From an uncultured Eubacteriales bacterium (lineage in GTDB: Bacteria > Bacillota > Clostridia > Oscillospirales > Oscillospiraceae): a DNA stretch of 44,030 bases. A model generated the notes under the pieces. It saw only the letters and a program-made list of their open reading frames with translations. It was not told where the DNA came from and ran no database searches. Position 1 is the first letter of the stretch. Each line of letters begins with the position of its first letter. The stretch covers positions 1 through 44,030 of the forward strand of contig ONSW01000008.1 in the NCBI GenBank assembly GCA_900320595.1, read 5' to 3'. The translations under genes were made by a program, and so were the position numbers. Of the stretch, positions 8,087 through 15,447 are shown piece by piece.

Positions 8087-8163
8087 TGGTGGGAACAACT
8101 GGACTCGAACCAGTGACCCCCTGCTTGTAAGGCAGGTGCTCTAACCAGCTGAGCTATGCTCCC
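8087..8163 (-). tRNA. tRNA-Val(TAC)
   Basis: On the minus strand the acceptor GGGAGCA pairs with TGTTCCC, the anticodon loop is CTTACAA (anticodon TAC), the T-arm contains GGTTCGAGTCC, and CCA is encoded. It is the first tRNA of the operon, about 30 bases from the promoter. Confidence 0.97.
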
Positions 8164-8171
8164 GCGCGACA

Positions 8172-8197
8172 GCTTTGTTATCATGCTTTGTTATCAT
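8172..8197. repeat. 13-base tandem duplication at the tRNA promoter
   Basis: The unit GCTTTGTTATCAT occurs twice without a gap. On the minus strand the promoter-proximal copy supplies the -10 box, and the second copy falls in the initially transcribed leader and carries CATGAT in place of TATGAT. Confidence 0.75.
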
Positions 8198-8221
8198 ACT
8201 AAAAAAATCCAAAGTTGTCAA
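8193..8221 (-). promoter_or_regulatory. Strong promoter of the tRNA operon
   Basis: On the minus strand a consensus TTGACA (8216-8221), 17-base spacer and TATGAT (8193-8198) lie just upstream of tRNA-Val. The -10 region lies within a 13-base perfect tandem duplication (8172-8197, unit GCTTTGTTATCAT on the plus strand). Confidence 0.85.
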
Positions 8222-8243
8222 TATCCCAAATCAAATTTTTCTT

Positions 8244-8278
8244 CCCCGCGGCGGAAGAGAGCCCCTCCCGCCGCATAG
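8244..8278 (-). terminator. Possible terminator after hslO
   Basis: On the minus strand a seven-base GCGGCGG / CCGCCGC stem with a 13-base loop lies about 15 bases past the hslO stop. A purine- and A/T-rich stretch follows rather than a clean T-run, so it is weak. Confidence 0.35.
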
Positions 8279-8288
8279 GGAAAGCGCC

Positions 8289-9167
8289 TCACGGGAGCTC
8301 TTCTCCGGCAAGCGCGGTGATCTCGGCGGGCGTGAAGGAATAGACCTTGTCGCAGAACTGGCAGCTGACGGAGATGTCCTTTCCCTCCTCCGCGATGTGG
8401 CCGAGCTCCTCCCGCCCGATGCTGCGCAGCGCGTCCTTCACGCGCTCGTGCGAGCAATAGCAGCGGTATTCGATCTCCTTTTCGCCGACAAGGTGGTGTT
8501 CCAGGCCCTTGAGCACCTGCTCGAATACGGCCTCCGCCCCGTCCTCGTCCAGGATGGTCGTCAGCTGATCCATCATGAAGATGTTTTCCTCCAGCTTGTC
8601 GATCAGCGCGCTGTCCGCACCGGGCATGAGCTGGACGATGAAGCCGCCGGCGGCCTTGATGCTGCGGTCGGTGTCGACCAGGACCCCCAGCGCACAGGCC
8701 GAGGGGACCTGCTCGCTCTCGGTGAGATAGGCGGTCATGTCCTCGGCGATCTCGCCGGAGATCAGCGCGGTAGAGCCGATATACGGCTCTTTTAATCCGA
8801 TGTCGCGGCTGACCGTGACCATGCCGTCGCGCCCGACGGCGCCGCCGACGTTCAGCTTTCCGTCGCCGCGCAACGGCAGCTCGACAAAGGGATTTTCCGC
8901 ATAGCCGCGCACGTTCCCGCCCGAATCGGACACCGCGACGACGCTGCCGATCGGACCGCCGCCGTTGATGCGGATCGTCAGGCTTCCCTTATCTTCTTTC
9001 ATCGCGTCGCCCAGAAGCGAGGCGGCGCAAAGCGTGCGGCCCAGCGCCGCGGCGGCCGTGGGACTGCAGCCGTGAATGGCGCGCGCCCGCTCGACGGTAT
9101 CGCGCGCCGTGACGACGGCCATCTTGACAAAGCCGTCGGCGGCAGTGGCCCGAATGATTTTATCCAT
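8289..9167 (-). CDS. hslO: Hsp33 redox-regulated chaperonin
   Basis: Cytosolic holdase chaperone of 292 residues that is activated when oxidation releases zinc from its C-terminal cysteines. The four cysteines are present: Cys236 and Cys238 in RCYCSH, and Cys269 and Cys272 in CQFCDK. The N-terminal domain has the family pattern (MDKIIRATAADGFVKMAVVT). The ATG at 9167 is selected because AAGGAG precedes it and homology begins there. The frame upstream overlaps the methyltransferase gene and is not used. It is the distal gene of the yerC-methyltransferase-hslO operon. Confidence 0.96.
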   Translation of the reverse strand: MDKIIRATAADGFVKMAVVTARDTVERARAIHGCSPTAAAALGRTLCAASLLGDAMKEDKGSLTIRINGGGPIGSVVAVSDSGGNVRGYAENPFVELPLRGDGKLNVGGAVGRDGMVTVSRDIGLKEPYIGSTALISGEIAEDMTAYLTESEQVPSACALGVLVDTDRSIKAAGGFIVQLMPGADSALIDKLEENIFMMDQLTTILDEDGAEAVFEQVLKGLEHHLVGEKEIEYRCYCSHERVKDALRSIGREELGHIAEEGKDISVSCQFCDKVYSFTPAEITALAGEELP

Positions 9168-9181
9168 GGTAAATAATCTCC

Positions 9182-9727
9182 TTATTCTTCCCGTTTGGCG
9201 CAGACAAAGACGCGCCCTCGTTCGCCCTGCGGCCCGTCCGTCACAAAGCGGACGGCGACAAAGCCGTGCTCCTCCAGCTCGCGGCGGAGCTGAGAGCGCG
9301 TGTGGGCGTATTCGACATGCTCCTCGCCGCTGCGGCGCCACAGCGCGCCCTCGCGCTCAAAAAGGTCCATGCCGTAGACGAGACAGTTCTCGCTCTCGTC
9401 AAAATCCGCCCGCCACAGGCAGAGCAGATCCTCATCCTCGTCGACGGAGACGCTGCCGTCCAGCGCGCGCAGACTCTCCGGCGATTTGATATCAAAGATC
9501 AGCAGCCCGCCGGGGCGCACGAACAGGTGCAGGCGCCGGAACACCTCGCCGAGATCTTCCCCGGGGAGATAGTTCATCCCGTCGAGCGAGCAGATCGCGG
9601 CGTCGACCGTGCCGTACAGATCCAGCTCCTGCGCGCTCTGGCACAGGAACAGCGGGGCGGGGGAGAGCTCAGCGGCCTTTTCGCGCGCCTCCATCAGCAT
9701 CTCCTCGGACTGGTCGGCGGCGATCAT
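9182..9727 (-). CDS. Class I SAM-dependent methyltransferase, 5'-truncated
   Basis: Motif I of a class I methyltransferase is encoded just upstream of the first ATG, at 9727. The in-frame sequence reaches 9817 and reads LLLDLCCGTGTLTAELCRRG, stopping at a TGA at 9818-9820. The annotated ATG (MIAADQSEEMLMEAREKA) lies after motif I, so a protein starting there would lack the SAM-binding loop. Roughly the first 35-45 residues of the usual family member are missing. The later motifs (DAAICSLDGMNYL, LLIFDIKSP) look intact. The preceding yerC frame runs into this region, as if a deletion had fused the two genes. Either a non-ATG start within 9728-9817 is used or the gene is dead. Confidence 0.7.
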   Translation of the reverse strand: MIAADQSEEMLMEAREKAAELSPAPLFLCQSAQELDLYGTVDAAICSLDGMNYLPGEDLGEVFRRLHLFVRPGGLLIFDIKSPESLRALDGSVSVDEDEDLLCLWRADFDESENCLVYGMDLFEREGALWRRSGEEHVEYAHTRSQLRRELEEHGFVAVRFVTDGPQGERGRVFVCAKREE

Positions 9728-9756
9728 CTCATAACCGCGGCGGCACAGCTCCGCCG

Positions 9757-10077
9757 TCAGCGTTCCCGTACCGCAGCACAGATCGAGCAGAAGGCGGAAA
9801 GACGTGAGAACGCGATCTCATAGCCGCCTTCGCCATACTGCAGCGAACGGTTGACGCGGCTGATCGTGGCGCTGGAAGCGCCGGTCTCGGCCAGAATGTC
9901 GTTATAGATCATGCCCTTGTCAAGACAGACGGCCACCTGATAGCGCTGCTCCATGGCCATAAGCTCCGACACGGTGCACAGATCGTCAAAAAACTTCATG
10001 CATTCGTCGACGTCGCGCAGGGTGAGGATCGCTTTATACATGTTCTCATTGCGGGGCTTTTTTGAGAGCTTGTTCAT
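9757..10077 (-). CDS. YerC/YecD-type TrpR-like regulator with altered C-terminus
   Basis: Helix-turn-helix protein of 106 residues related to the Trp repressor. The core DDLCTVSELMAMEQRYQVA, then YNDILAETGASSATISRVNRS, matches the YerC family. The family normally ends shortly after a YEIAxxRL segment. Here that is followed by SAFCSICAAVRER, which is out-of-frame sequence of the methyltransferase gene. The natural stop therefore seems deleted and the tail read from the neighbour. The ATG at 10077 is preceded by GGAGG; the frame begins earlier at an ATG at 10089 that overlaps the ribosome binding site. The target of the regulator is unknown. Confidence 0.85.
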   Translation of the reverse strand: MNKLSKKPRNENMYKAILTLRDVDECMKFFDDLCTVSELMAMEQRYQVAVCLDKGMIYNDILAETGASSATISRVNRSLQYGEGGYEIAFSRLSAFCSICAAVRER

Positions 10078-10251
10078 GTTAACCTCCATCTATCCAGCGG
10101 TCAATTTACTTTCATTTCCATCTTATCACTTTAATCTGTAAAAGTAAAGAGAAAAATCCCCGATACAGCAGGTTTTTTTCGTGGCTTTTGCATAAAATAA
10201 TCAGCATACTGTGGGGAGGCGCACATTCCGGGGATGCGTGAAAGAATCCCC

Positions 10252-10280
10252 TTGCGCAAATGCTGCGGAGAGGATATAAT
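10252..10280 (+). promoter_or_regulatory. Promoter of the NfeD-SPFH pair
   Basis: TTGCGC (10252-10257), a 17-base spacer and a consensus TATAAT (10275-10280) stand about 30 bases before the ATG at 10312. AAGGAGG lies at 10297-10303. Confidence 0.8.
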
Positions 10281-10311
10281 ACAATAAGAATATCGGAAGG
10301 AGGCGTGTTGT

Positions 10312-10758
10312 ATGTTCGGATTCCAGGGCGGCATGACGGCCGCGTGGGTCGTACTGATGATCATCTTCCTCGTCATCGAGGGGATCGTGCCCGGACTGGT
10401 GTCGATCTGGTTTGCGCTCGGCGCGCTCGCGGCGCTGATCTCGGCCATGCTCGGCGCGCAGATCTGGCTGCAGGCGACGTGGTTCGTCGTGATCTCGCTG
10501 CTCGCGCTTGTCGTGACACGGCCGCTGGCAAAGAAGTATGTCAACTCCAGAACACAGGCCACGAACGCCGACATGCTCATCGGCCAGGAGTGCATCGTGA
10601 AGGAAACGATCGACGCACTTCGCGGGACCGGGGCGGTCTCCGTCGCCGGAAAGGAATGGACCGCACGCAGCGCTGCGGCCGAGGAAATCATCGAAAAAGG
10701 CGCCGTCGCCGTGATCGAACGGATCGAAGGCGTCAAGCTGATCGTCAGAAAAAAGTAA
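10312..10758 (+). CDS. NfeD-family membrane protein (short form)
   Basis: Membrane protein of 148 residues that partners stomatin/flotillin-type SPFH proteins. Hydrophobic helices occupy about residues 10-28, 30-48 and 52-70. A C-terminal OB-fold domain follows from about 85 (GQECIVKETIDALRGTGAVS to VIERIEGVKLIV). The serine-protease domain of long NfeD proteins is absent, as in the short form usually paired with an SPFH protein. The gene starts behind a consensus promoter and AGGAGG site and is followed after 31 bases by the SPFH gene, forming the classic two-gene unit. Confidence 0.9.
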   Translation: MFGFQGGMTAAWVVLMIIFLVIEGIVPGLVSIWFALGALAALISAMLGAQIWLQATWFVVISLLALVVTRPLAKKYVNSRTQATNADMLIGQECIVKETIDALRGTGAVSVAGKEWTARSAAAEEIIEKGAVAVIERIEGVKLIVRKK

Positions 10759-10789
10759 GGATACCTGAAAGAAGTACGGAGGGATCATC

Positions 10790-11671
10790 ATGGCTGTCAT
10801 CATCATTATCGCGATCATTATCATTGCTCTGATCATTGTCAACATCCGCGTTGTTCAGCAGGCGCGCGCGTTCGTCATCGAGCGTCTCGGCGCTTATAAG
10901 GAGACCTGGAACGTCGGCCTGCACGTCAAAATGCCCTTTATCGACCGCGTGGCGAAGATCGTCTCCTTGAAGGAGCAGGTCGCCGACTTCCCGCCCCAGC
11001 CCGTTATCACCAAGGATAACGTTACCATGCAGATCGACACGGTCGTCTATTTCCAGATCACCGACCCCAAGCTCTTCACCTATGGCATCGAGCAGCCCAT
11101 GGTCGCCATCGAAAACCTGTCCGCGACGACGCTGCGTAACATCATCGGCGATCTCGAACTGGACCAGTGCCTGACCAGCCGCGACATCATCAACTCCAAG
11201 ATGCGCGCGATCCTCGACGAGGCGACCGACCCCTGGGGTATCAAGGTCAACCGTGTCGAGCTGAAGAACATCCTCCCGCCCAAGGAGATCCAGAACGCGA
11301 TGGAGAAGCAGATGAAGGCCGAGCGTGAACGCCGTGAAGCCATCCTCCGCGCCGAGGGTGAAAAGCGCGCCGCGATCCTTGAGGCCGAAGGCGAAAAGGA
11401 ATCCGCGATCCTGCGCGCCGACGCGAAGAAGCAGCAGCAGATCCTCGAGGCCGAAGGCGAAGCCCAGGCGATTTTGAAGGTGCAGACGGCCACGGCCGAA
11501 GGTATCCGTCTGATCAACGAGTCCGCCCCGTCCGACGCCGTGCTGCGCATCAAGGCGCTCGAGGCCTTTACCGCCGCCGCGAACGGAACGGCTACCAAGA
11601 TCATCATCCCCAGCGAGATCCAGGGCCTGGCCGGCCTTGCCGCGGGCGTGATCGAGGCCAACAAGGAATAA
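10790..11671 (+). CDS. SPFH/Band 7 (stomatin-like) membrane protein
   Basis: Protein of 293 residues of the stomatin/prohibitin superfamily, which forms oligomeric membrane microdomain scaffolds. An N-terminal hydrophobic segment (AVIIIIAIIIIALIIVNIRV, about 2-22) is followed by the Band 7 domain (VVQQARAFVIERLGAYKETW through VNRVELKNILPP, to about residue 165). An EAR-type coiled coil of ERREAILRAEGEKRAAILEA repeats follows, about 175-230. A C-terminal segment ends LAAGVIEANKE. GGAGG precedes the ATG. It is co-transcribed with the NfeD-like gene, and together they probably form a membrane quality-control or raft-like complex. Confidence 0.93.
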   Translation: MAVIIIIAIIIIALIIVNIRVVQQARAFVIERLGAYKETWNVGLHVKMPFIDRVAKIVSLKEQVADFPPQPVITKDNVTMQIDTVVYFQITDPKLFTYGIEQPMVAIENLSATTLRNIIGDLELDQCLTSRDIINSKMRAILDEATDPWGIKVNRVELKNILPPKEIQNAMEKQMKAERERREAILRAEGEKRAAILEAEGEKESAILRADAKKQQQILEAEGEAQAILKVQTATAEGIRLINESAPSDAVLRIKALEAFTAAANGTATKIIIPSEIQGLAGLAAGVIEANKE

Positions 11672-11692
11672 ACCCTCATAAAAAACAAATAC

Positions 11693-11720
11693 CGGTGCCG
11701 GCAAATCTCTGCCGGCACCG
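11693..11720 (+). terminator. Hairpin after the SPFH gene
   Basis: A perfect 11-base stem, CGGTGCCGGCA with its complement, and a six-base loop start about 20 bases after the stop. Only a short pyrimidine stretch (TCCTTG) follows, so termination may be partial before the hexokinase gene. Confidence 0.55.
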
Positions 11721-11741
11721 TCCTTGAATGGAGCGTATTTC

Positions 11742-13013
11742 ATGAAAATGACCGCACAGGAATTCCTCATCCGCCACAACATGTCGCCGGAGCAGATCGA
11801 TCCCGCGTTCTACGGCCCGCAGATGGCAAAGAGCATGGAAGAGGGGCTTGAAAAGGACGGATGCATGCTGCCCATGATCCCCACTTACCTGAAGAACAGC
11901 GGCGAGGTGCCGCAGGATGTCAGCGCCGTCGTTATTGACGCGGGCGGCACGAATTACCGCTGTGCGCTTGCGCGCTTCTCCGGCGGCAAGTGTGTGATCA
12001 GCGAGATGAAGAAGATGCCCATGCCCGGCATTGGAAAGAGCGCCACCTGGGAGGAGTTCATCTGCTTTGTGGCCGACAGCATCATGTCCTATATGGATCG
12101 CGCGGACAAGATCGGCTTCTGCTTTTCCTACTCCGCCGACATCACGCCGGAGATCGACGGCCGCGTCATCCGCATCGACAAGGAGGTCGTCGTGACCGGG
12201 TCTGAGGGGAAGCTGGTCGGCGCCTCGCTGCTTGCGGAGCTTGAGCGCCGCGGCTGCACCGGCAAGAGCGTCGTGATCCTAAACGACACGGCGGCGGTGC
12301 TTCTCGGCGTGTCCGCGACGCTGGAAAAAGAAAAGTACAGCGACTTTATCGGCCAGATCAACGGCACGGGCAGCAACACCTGCTGCATCGTCCCGATGAA
12401 GAAGATCGGCAAGCTGCACCGCGACGGCGAGGAAGGCATCATCGTCAACATCGAGTCCGGCCTCTATGACGGATTTCCCCGCGGCGATTTCGATCTGGAG
12501 CTCGACTGCGAGAGCAACAACCCCGGCTCGAAGCATCTGGAAAAGCTGACGGCGGGCGTGTATCTCGGCTCGCTGTGCCGGATCATGTTCGAGGCCGCCG
12601 TCAACGAGGGCGTCCTCTCCGCCGAGAGCGGGGAGAAGATCGCTGAGCGCGGCCGCTTTGACGCCTCGACGATCGACCGCTGGGCCGGCGGAGAGGATCT
12701 GGAAGGGATCGCCTCCTGTGAGGAAGATGCGGCGTTCATCCGCGAGATCTGTCTTGCCGCGATCGACCGTTCGGCCAGATGCATGTGCGTCAACCTCATT
12801 GCGATTGCTTTGCTCAATGGCACCGGCGCGGATAAGCCCGTCTGCGTCTGCGCCGAGGGTTCGCTCGTGCAGAAGAGCCGCCATTTCCGCCCGCTGCTGG
12901 AGATGTATCTTGAACGGTATGCTCTCGGCGTGTTCGGGAGAAAGCTGGAAATGACCGTCGGATACGAGACGACGCTCCCCGGCGCCGCGGCCGCCGTGCT
13001 GCTCAACAAGTAA
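11742..13013 (+). CDS. Hexokinase of the eukaryotic type
   Basis: Sugar kinase of 423 residues that phosphorylates hexoses with ATP at the entry to glycolysis. The sequence follows the hexokinase family rather than ROK or Glk glucokinases. It has phosphate-1 motif VIDAGGTNYR (64-73), sugar-binding region GFCFSYSADI, catalytic Asp182 in LNDTAAV, adenosine motif GQINGTGSNT (205-214), and NIESGLYDGFPRGDFD with NPGSKHLEKLTAGVYLG. The ATG at 11742 is preferred over 11724 because GGAG precedes it. It stands as a single gene between hairpins. The true sugar preference is not readable. Confidence 0.88.
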   Translation: MKMTAQEFLIRHNMSPEQIDPAFYGPQMAKSMEEGLEKDGCMLPMIPTYLKNSGEVPQDVSAVVIDAGGTNYRCALARFSGGKCVISEMKKMPMPGIGKSATWEEFICFVADSIMSYMDRADKIGFCFSYSADITPEIDGRVIRIDKEVVVTGSEGKLVGASLLAELERRGCTGKSVVILNDTAAVLLGVSATLEKEKYSDFIGQINGTGSNTCCIVPMKKIGKLHRDGEEGIIVNIESGLYDGFPRGDFDLELDCESNNPGSKHLEKLTAGVYLGSLCRIMFEAAVNEGVLSAESGEKIAERGRFDASTIDRWAGGEDLEGIASCEEDAAFIREICLAAIDRSARCMCVNLIAIALLNGTGADKPVCVCAEGSLVQKSRHFRPLLEMYLERYALGVFGRKLEMTVGYETTLPGAAAAVLLNK

Positions 13014-13027
13014 GTTTACATAACACT

Positions 13028-13057
13028 AAAAAAGCAAGCTGAAAAGCTTGCTTTTTT
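13028..13057 (+). terminator. Terminator of the hexokinase gene
   Basis: AAAAAAGCAAGCT and its complement form a 13-base stem around a GAAA tetraloop, ending in six T. It starts 14 bases after the stop codon. Confidence 0.9.
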
Positions 13058-13086
13058 CTTCCTTTTTTTGCATTTTCTTATAGCAA

Positions 13087-13109
13087 AGCACAAAGTGCTG
13101 TGTTATAAT
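13087..13109 (+). promoter_or_regulatory. nrdR -10 box with an inverted repeat in the spacer
   Basis: A TATAAT lies at 13104-13109, 36 bases before the nrdR ATG. The -35 region is poor. Directly upstream, AGCAC-AAA-GTGCT (13087-13099) forms an inverted repeat that could bind a regulator. It does not match the NrdR-box consensus as I know it. Confidence 0.45.
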
Positions 13110-13144
13110 GATTCCGATCACACATCATCGGGGGAGAAAGAGAT

Positions 13145-13600
13145 ATGAAATGCCCGTTTTGCGGTTATTCCGACAGTAAGGTCATCGACTCGCGCCCGGC
13201 GGAAGAGGGCTCGACCATCCGCCGCAGAAGAGAGTGCCTGGCCTGTGGGAAGCGTTTTACGACCTATGAGATCATCGAGCGTCTGCCGCTTGTCGTCATC
13301 AAGCGTGACGGCAGCCGCCAGTCCTTCGACAAGGTCAAACTGATCAACGGTATGGTGCGCGCCTGTGAAAAGCGCCCCGTCACCCTCTCCCAGCTTGAGA
13401 CGATCGCCGACGAGATCGAGCAGGAGCTCCAGAGCGGGCTCGAGCGCGAGATCCGCACGGTCGACATCGGCGAAATGGTGATGGCCCGGCTCAAGGACGT
13501 CGACGAGGTCGCCTATGTGCGCTTCGCCTCGGTCTACCGCAGCTTCAAGGATATCAACACCTTTATGGAGGAGCTCTCCAAGCTCCTGACGGAGAAGTAA
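13145..13600 (+). CDS. nrdR: NrdR transcriptional repressor of ribonucleotide reductase genes
   Basis: Zinc-ribbon plus ATP-cone regulator of 151 residues that senses ATP/dATP and represses ribonucleotide reductase genes. The zinc ligands are Cys3, Cys6, Cys31 and Cys34 ([18 protein letters not shown] and [15 protein letters not shown]). The ATP cone covers about residues 49-139 ([20 protein letters not shown]). Length is standard. GGGGGAGAAAG precedes the ATG. The gene seems to have its own promoter; no ribonucleotide reductase genes lie in this window. Confidence 0.97.
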   Translation: MKCPFCGYSDSKVIDSRPAEEGSTIRRRRECLACGKRFTTYEIIERLPLVVIKRDGSRQSFDKVKLINGMVRACEKRPVTLSQLETIADEIEQELQSGLEREIRTVDIGEMVMARLKDVDEVAYVRFASVYRSFKDINTFMEELSKLLTEK

Positions 13601-13606
13601 GGACAC

Positions 13607-13984
13607 TCAGAAAATGCTGCTCAGGCGCAGTGCGTCCATCCGCTCGATACTGTCGAGATGATAGTAAAGACGAAGATAGGCGTCGGTGCTTTTTTCCTCT
13701 CCCTCGCGGAGCGCGGCGGACAGGTCAAAAAAAGCGTCTGAGACGGCGTCGATCTCGCCCTGACGCAGCATAATATGAGCATATTCCGCCGCGGAATGCC
13801 ATGCTTCCATCGCCGTCTCCATTTCTGAGACGGCGAGTTGTCTGTCACCCCGCTCCCACGCGGCGGCAGAACGGCCGAGCGCACTTTCGACCTCTTCCAC
13901 CAGATCGCCCAGAAAGCGAAGATTACCGAAAAGAAAGCCGAGCATCAAAATGAGAAGCGCAATAGCGACAAGCTCCCGTTTCAT
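13607..13984 (-). CDS. DUF4363 family protein
   Basis: Protein of 125 residues with one N-terminal membrane helix (ELVAIALLILMLGFLFGNLRF) and a helical remainder (residues about 30-115). It fits the DUF4363 family, which is typically encoded with DUF421 membrane proteins. Its ATG overlaps the stop of the DUF421 gene (ATGA at 13981-13984), so the two are translationally coupled. No function is established; the pairing suggests an accessory subunit of the DUF421 protein. Confidence 0.75.
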   Translation of the reverse strand: MKRELVAIALLILMLGFLFGNLRFLGDLVEEVESALGRSAAAWERGDRQLAVSEMETAMEAWHSAAEYAHIMLRQGEIDAVSDAFFDLSAALREGEEKSTDAYLRLYYHLDSIERMDALRLSSIF

Positions 13985-14658
13985 GTGTTCCTCTCCTTTT
14001 TCGCGCAGTACACCTGCGACGCATCGTCGACCGTCAGCAGAAACACCTCGCCGAGCTCACAGCCGCGCAAGACAAGCTGTTTGGCGAGCCAGCGCTCGTC
14101 ATGGCCGCTTTTGATGAGATTTTCCCGGATGAGCCGGCCGTCGCTGACGAGGATGCGCGGAAAGCCCGTGATCCTCTTCGGGACGTTCAGATCCCCGGCG
14201 CTCGGCGGCTGCTCGTTTGGATAAAGCAGGATGCTCAGCTTCCCGCTGGTCTCCAAAAACGCGTATTCGACCGTCGAGAGGTCGCGCACGCCCTGCGAGC
14301 GCATCTCCTGCATCAGCTCATCGAGCGTAAAACGGTTTTGGCGCATTTCCCGCTGGTCGATCCGGCCGTGAAAGATCAAAAGACTTGGCTTTCCGAAAAG
14401 AAAGGCGCGCAGCCGGACGCTGCGCATCGACAGCGTCGAGATCAGCATTTCGCAGCAAAACAGCGTGACGATCGGGATGATCCCGTTGAGCATCGGCATG
14501 CCGATGTCCTGAAGCGGGTTGGCGGCCAGGTCGGCGATCAGCGACGCGACAAGAAACTCCGACAGCTCCATCTCGCCGAGCTGGCGCTTGCCCAGCAGAC
14601 GCAGAAAAAGGAGCAGCGAAAAATACAGGATCAGAGTCCGCATGAAAATGACGGCCAA
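13981..14658 (-). CDS. DUF421 (YetF-like) membrane protein
   Basis: Protein of 225 residues with about three N-terminal transmembrane helices (RTLILYFSLLLFLRLLGKRQ, SEFLVASLIADLAANPLQD, NGIIPIVTLFCCEMLISTLS). A cytoplasmic DUF421 domain follows (GKPSLLIFHGRIDQREMRQN, LDELMQEMRSQGVRDLSTVE). The GKRQLGEMELSEFLVASLI stretch is a family signature. I take the TTG at 14658 as start because the family usually has about five residues before the R-T-L-I-L-Y segment and GGGGTGA precedes it. The ATG at 14643 is the alternative. Biochemical role unknown; in spore formers such proteins often occur with DUF4363. Confidence 0.88.
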   Translation of the reverse strand: MAVIFMRTLILYFSLLLFLRLLGKRQLGEMELSEFLVASLIADLAANPLQDIGMPMLNGIIPIVTLFCCEMLISTLSMRSVRLRAFLFGKPSLLIFHGRIDQREMRQNRFTLDELMQEMRSQGVRDLSTVEYAFLETSGKLSILLYPNEQPPSAGDLNVPKRITGFPRILVSDGRLIRENLIKSGHDERWLAKQLVLRGCELGEVFLLTVDDASQVYCAKKERNT

Positions 14659-14724
14659 GAAAGATCACCCCGGCTTTAGTATTCCCCGCTCCGCGGACAT
14701 TACGCGAAAGGAAACGGACGCGAT

Positions 14725-15447
14725 TTGAAAACGATCACGCTGCCAGGGGAGCAAAGCATTGCCGCTGCTGCGGCGCACATCCTCTCCCGTATCGAAAAAA
14801 AGAAGGACGCGGTCATCGCGCTCGGCGCGCTGGACGAAGAGCTTGCCGTCTGGGACGAGCTCTGCCGTCAGGCGCGCGGGAAAAACGTGAGCCTTTCGTG
14901 CGCGCGCTTTTTCGCCGTCTGCGAATTCGAGGGCGAGACGCTCCCGGAAGGCGCCTCGGTACGCCAAAGGCTGCTTTCTCATTTGATCGACAGGAGCGAC
15001 GCGCGCGAAGAAAACCTCTTTATCCCGGACGCGGAAGACTGCGCGGGATATGACGAGAAGATCGCCGCGCTCGGCGGGCTCGATCTCGCGGTGCTCGGCC
15101 TCGGCGACAACGCCCGCGTCGGCTTTAACGAGCCGGCAACGCCCTTCGACTCCGGCACACATCTGCAGAAGCTCACAAGAAAGACAAGAGCCGAGCTCGC
15201 CTCCCGCTTCGGCGGTGAGGAAAACGTGCCCGTGCGCGGCGTGACCCAGGGCTTTCAAACGCTGTGCTTCGCGCGCGACATCGTCGTGATCGCCCACGGC
15301 GCGGAAAAGGCGACAGCGCTCTACCGCACGCTCTACGGCCGGGACGACAGCGTCTATCCTGCGGCGTTCCTGCAGCTCCCGCCGAACGTCACGGTCTATG
15401 CGGACGAAGAGGCGGCCGCTTCCTTAAATGGAAACAATGGAAATTGA
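14725..15447 (+). CDS. NagB-like (glucosamine-6-phosphate deaminase family) protein with degenerate active site
   Basis: Protein of 240 residues with the NagB/RpiA/SoL fold. The recognisable core is GLGDNARVGFNEPATPFDSGTH near residue 125, aligning with the GxGxDGHIxFNEP motif of glucosamine-6-phosphate deaminases. Key positions differ: the catalytic His is Arg131, the Asp before it is Asn129, and the general base Asp of MDEY is Cys66 (FAVCEFEG). Glu136 is kept. The N-terminal phosphate loop (usually a TGSTP-like motif) is also missing. Normal deaminase activity is therefore unlikely. It starts with TTG behind AAAGGAAA and overlaps the next gene by 20 bases. It may be a regulator or a diverged enzyme. 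Confidence 0.75.
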   Translation: MKTITLPGEQSIAAAAAHILSRIEKKKDAVIALGALDEELAVWDELCRQARGKNVSLSCARFFAVCEFEGETLPEGASVRQRLLSHLIDRSDAREENLFIPDAEDCAGYDEKIAALGGLDLAVLGLGDNARVGFNEPATPFDSGTHLQKLTRKTRAELASRFGGEENVPVRGVTQGFQTLCFARDIVVIAHGAEKATALYRTLYGRDDSVYPAAFLQLPPNVTVYADEEAAASLNGNNGN

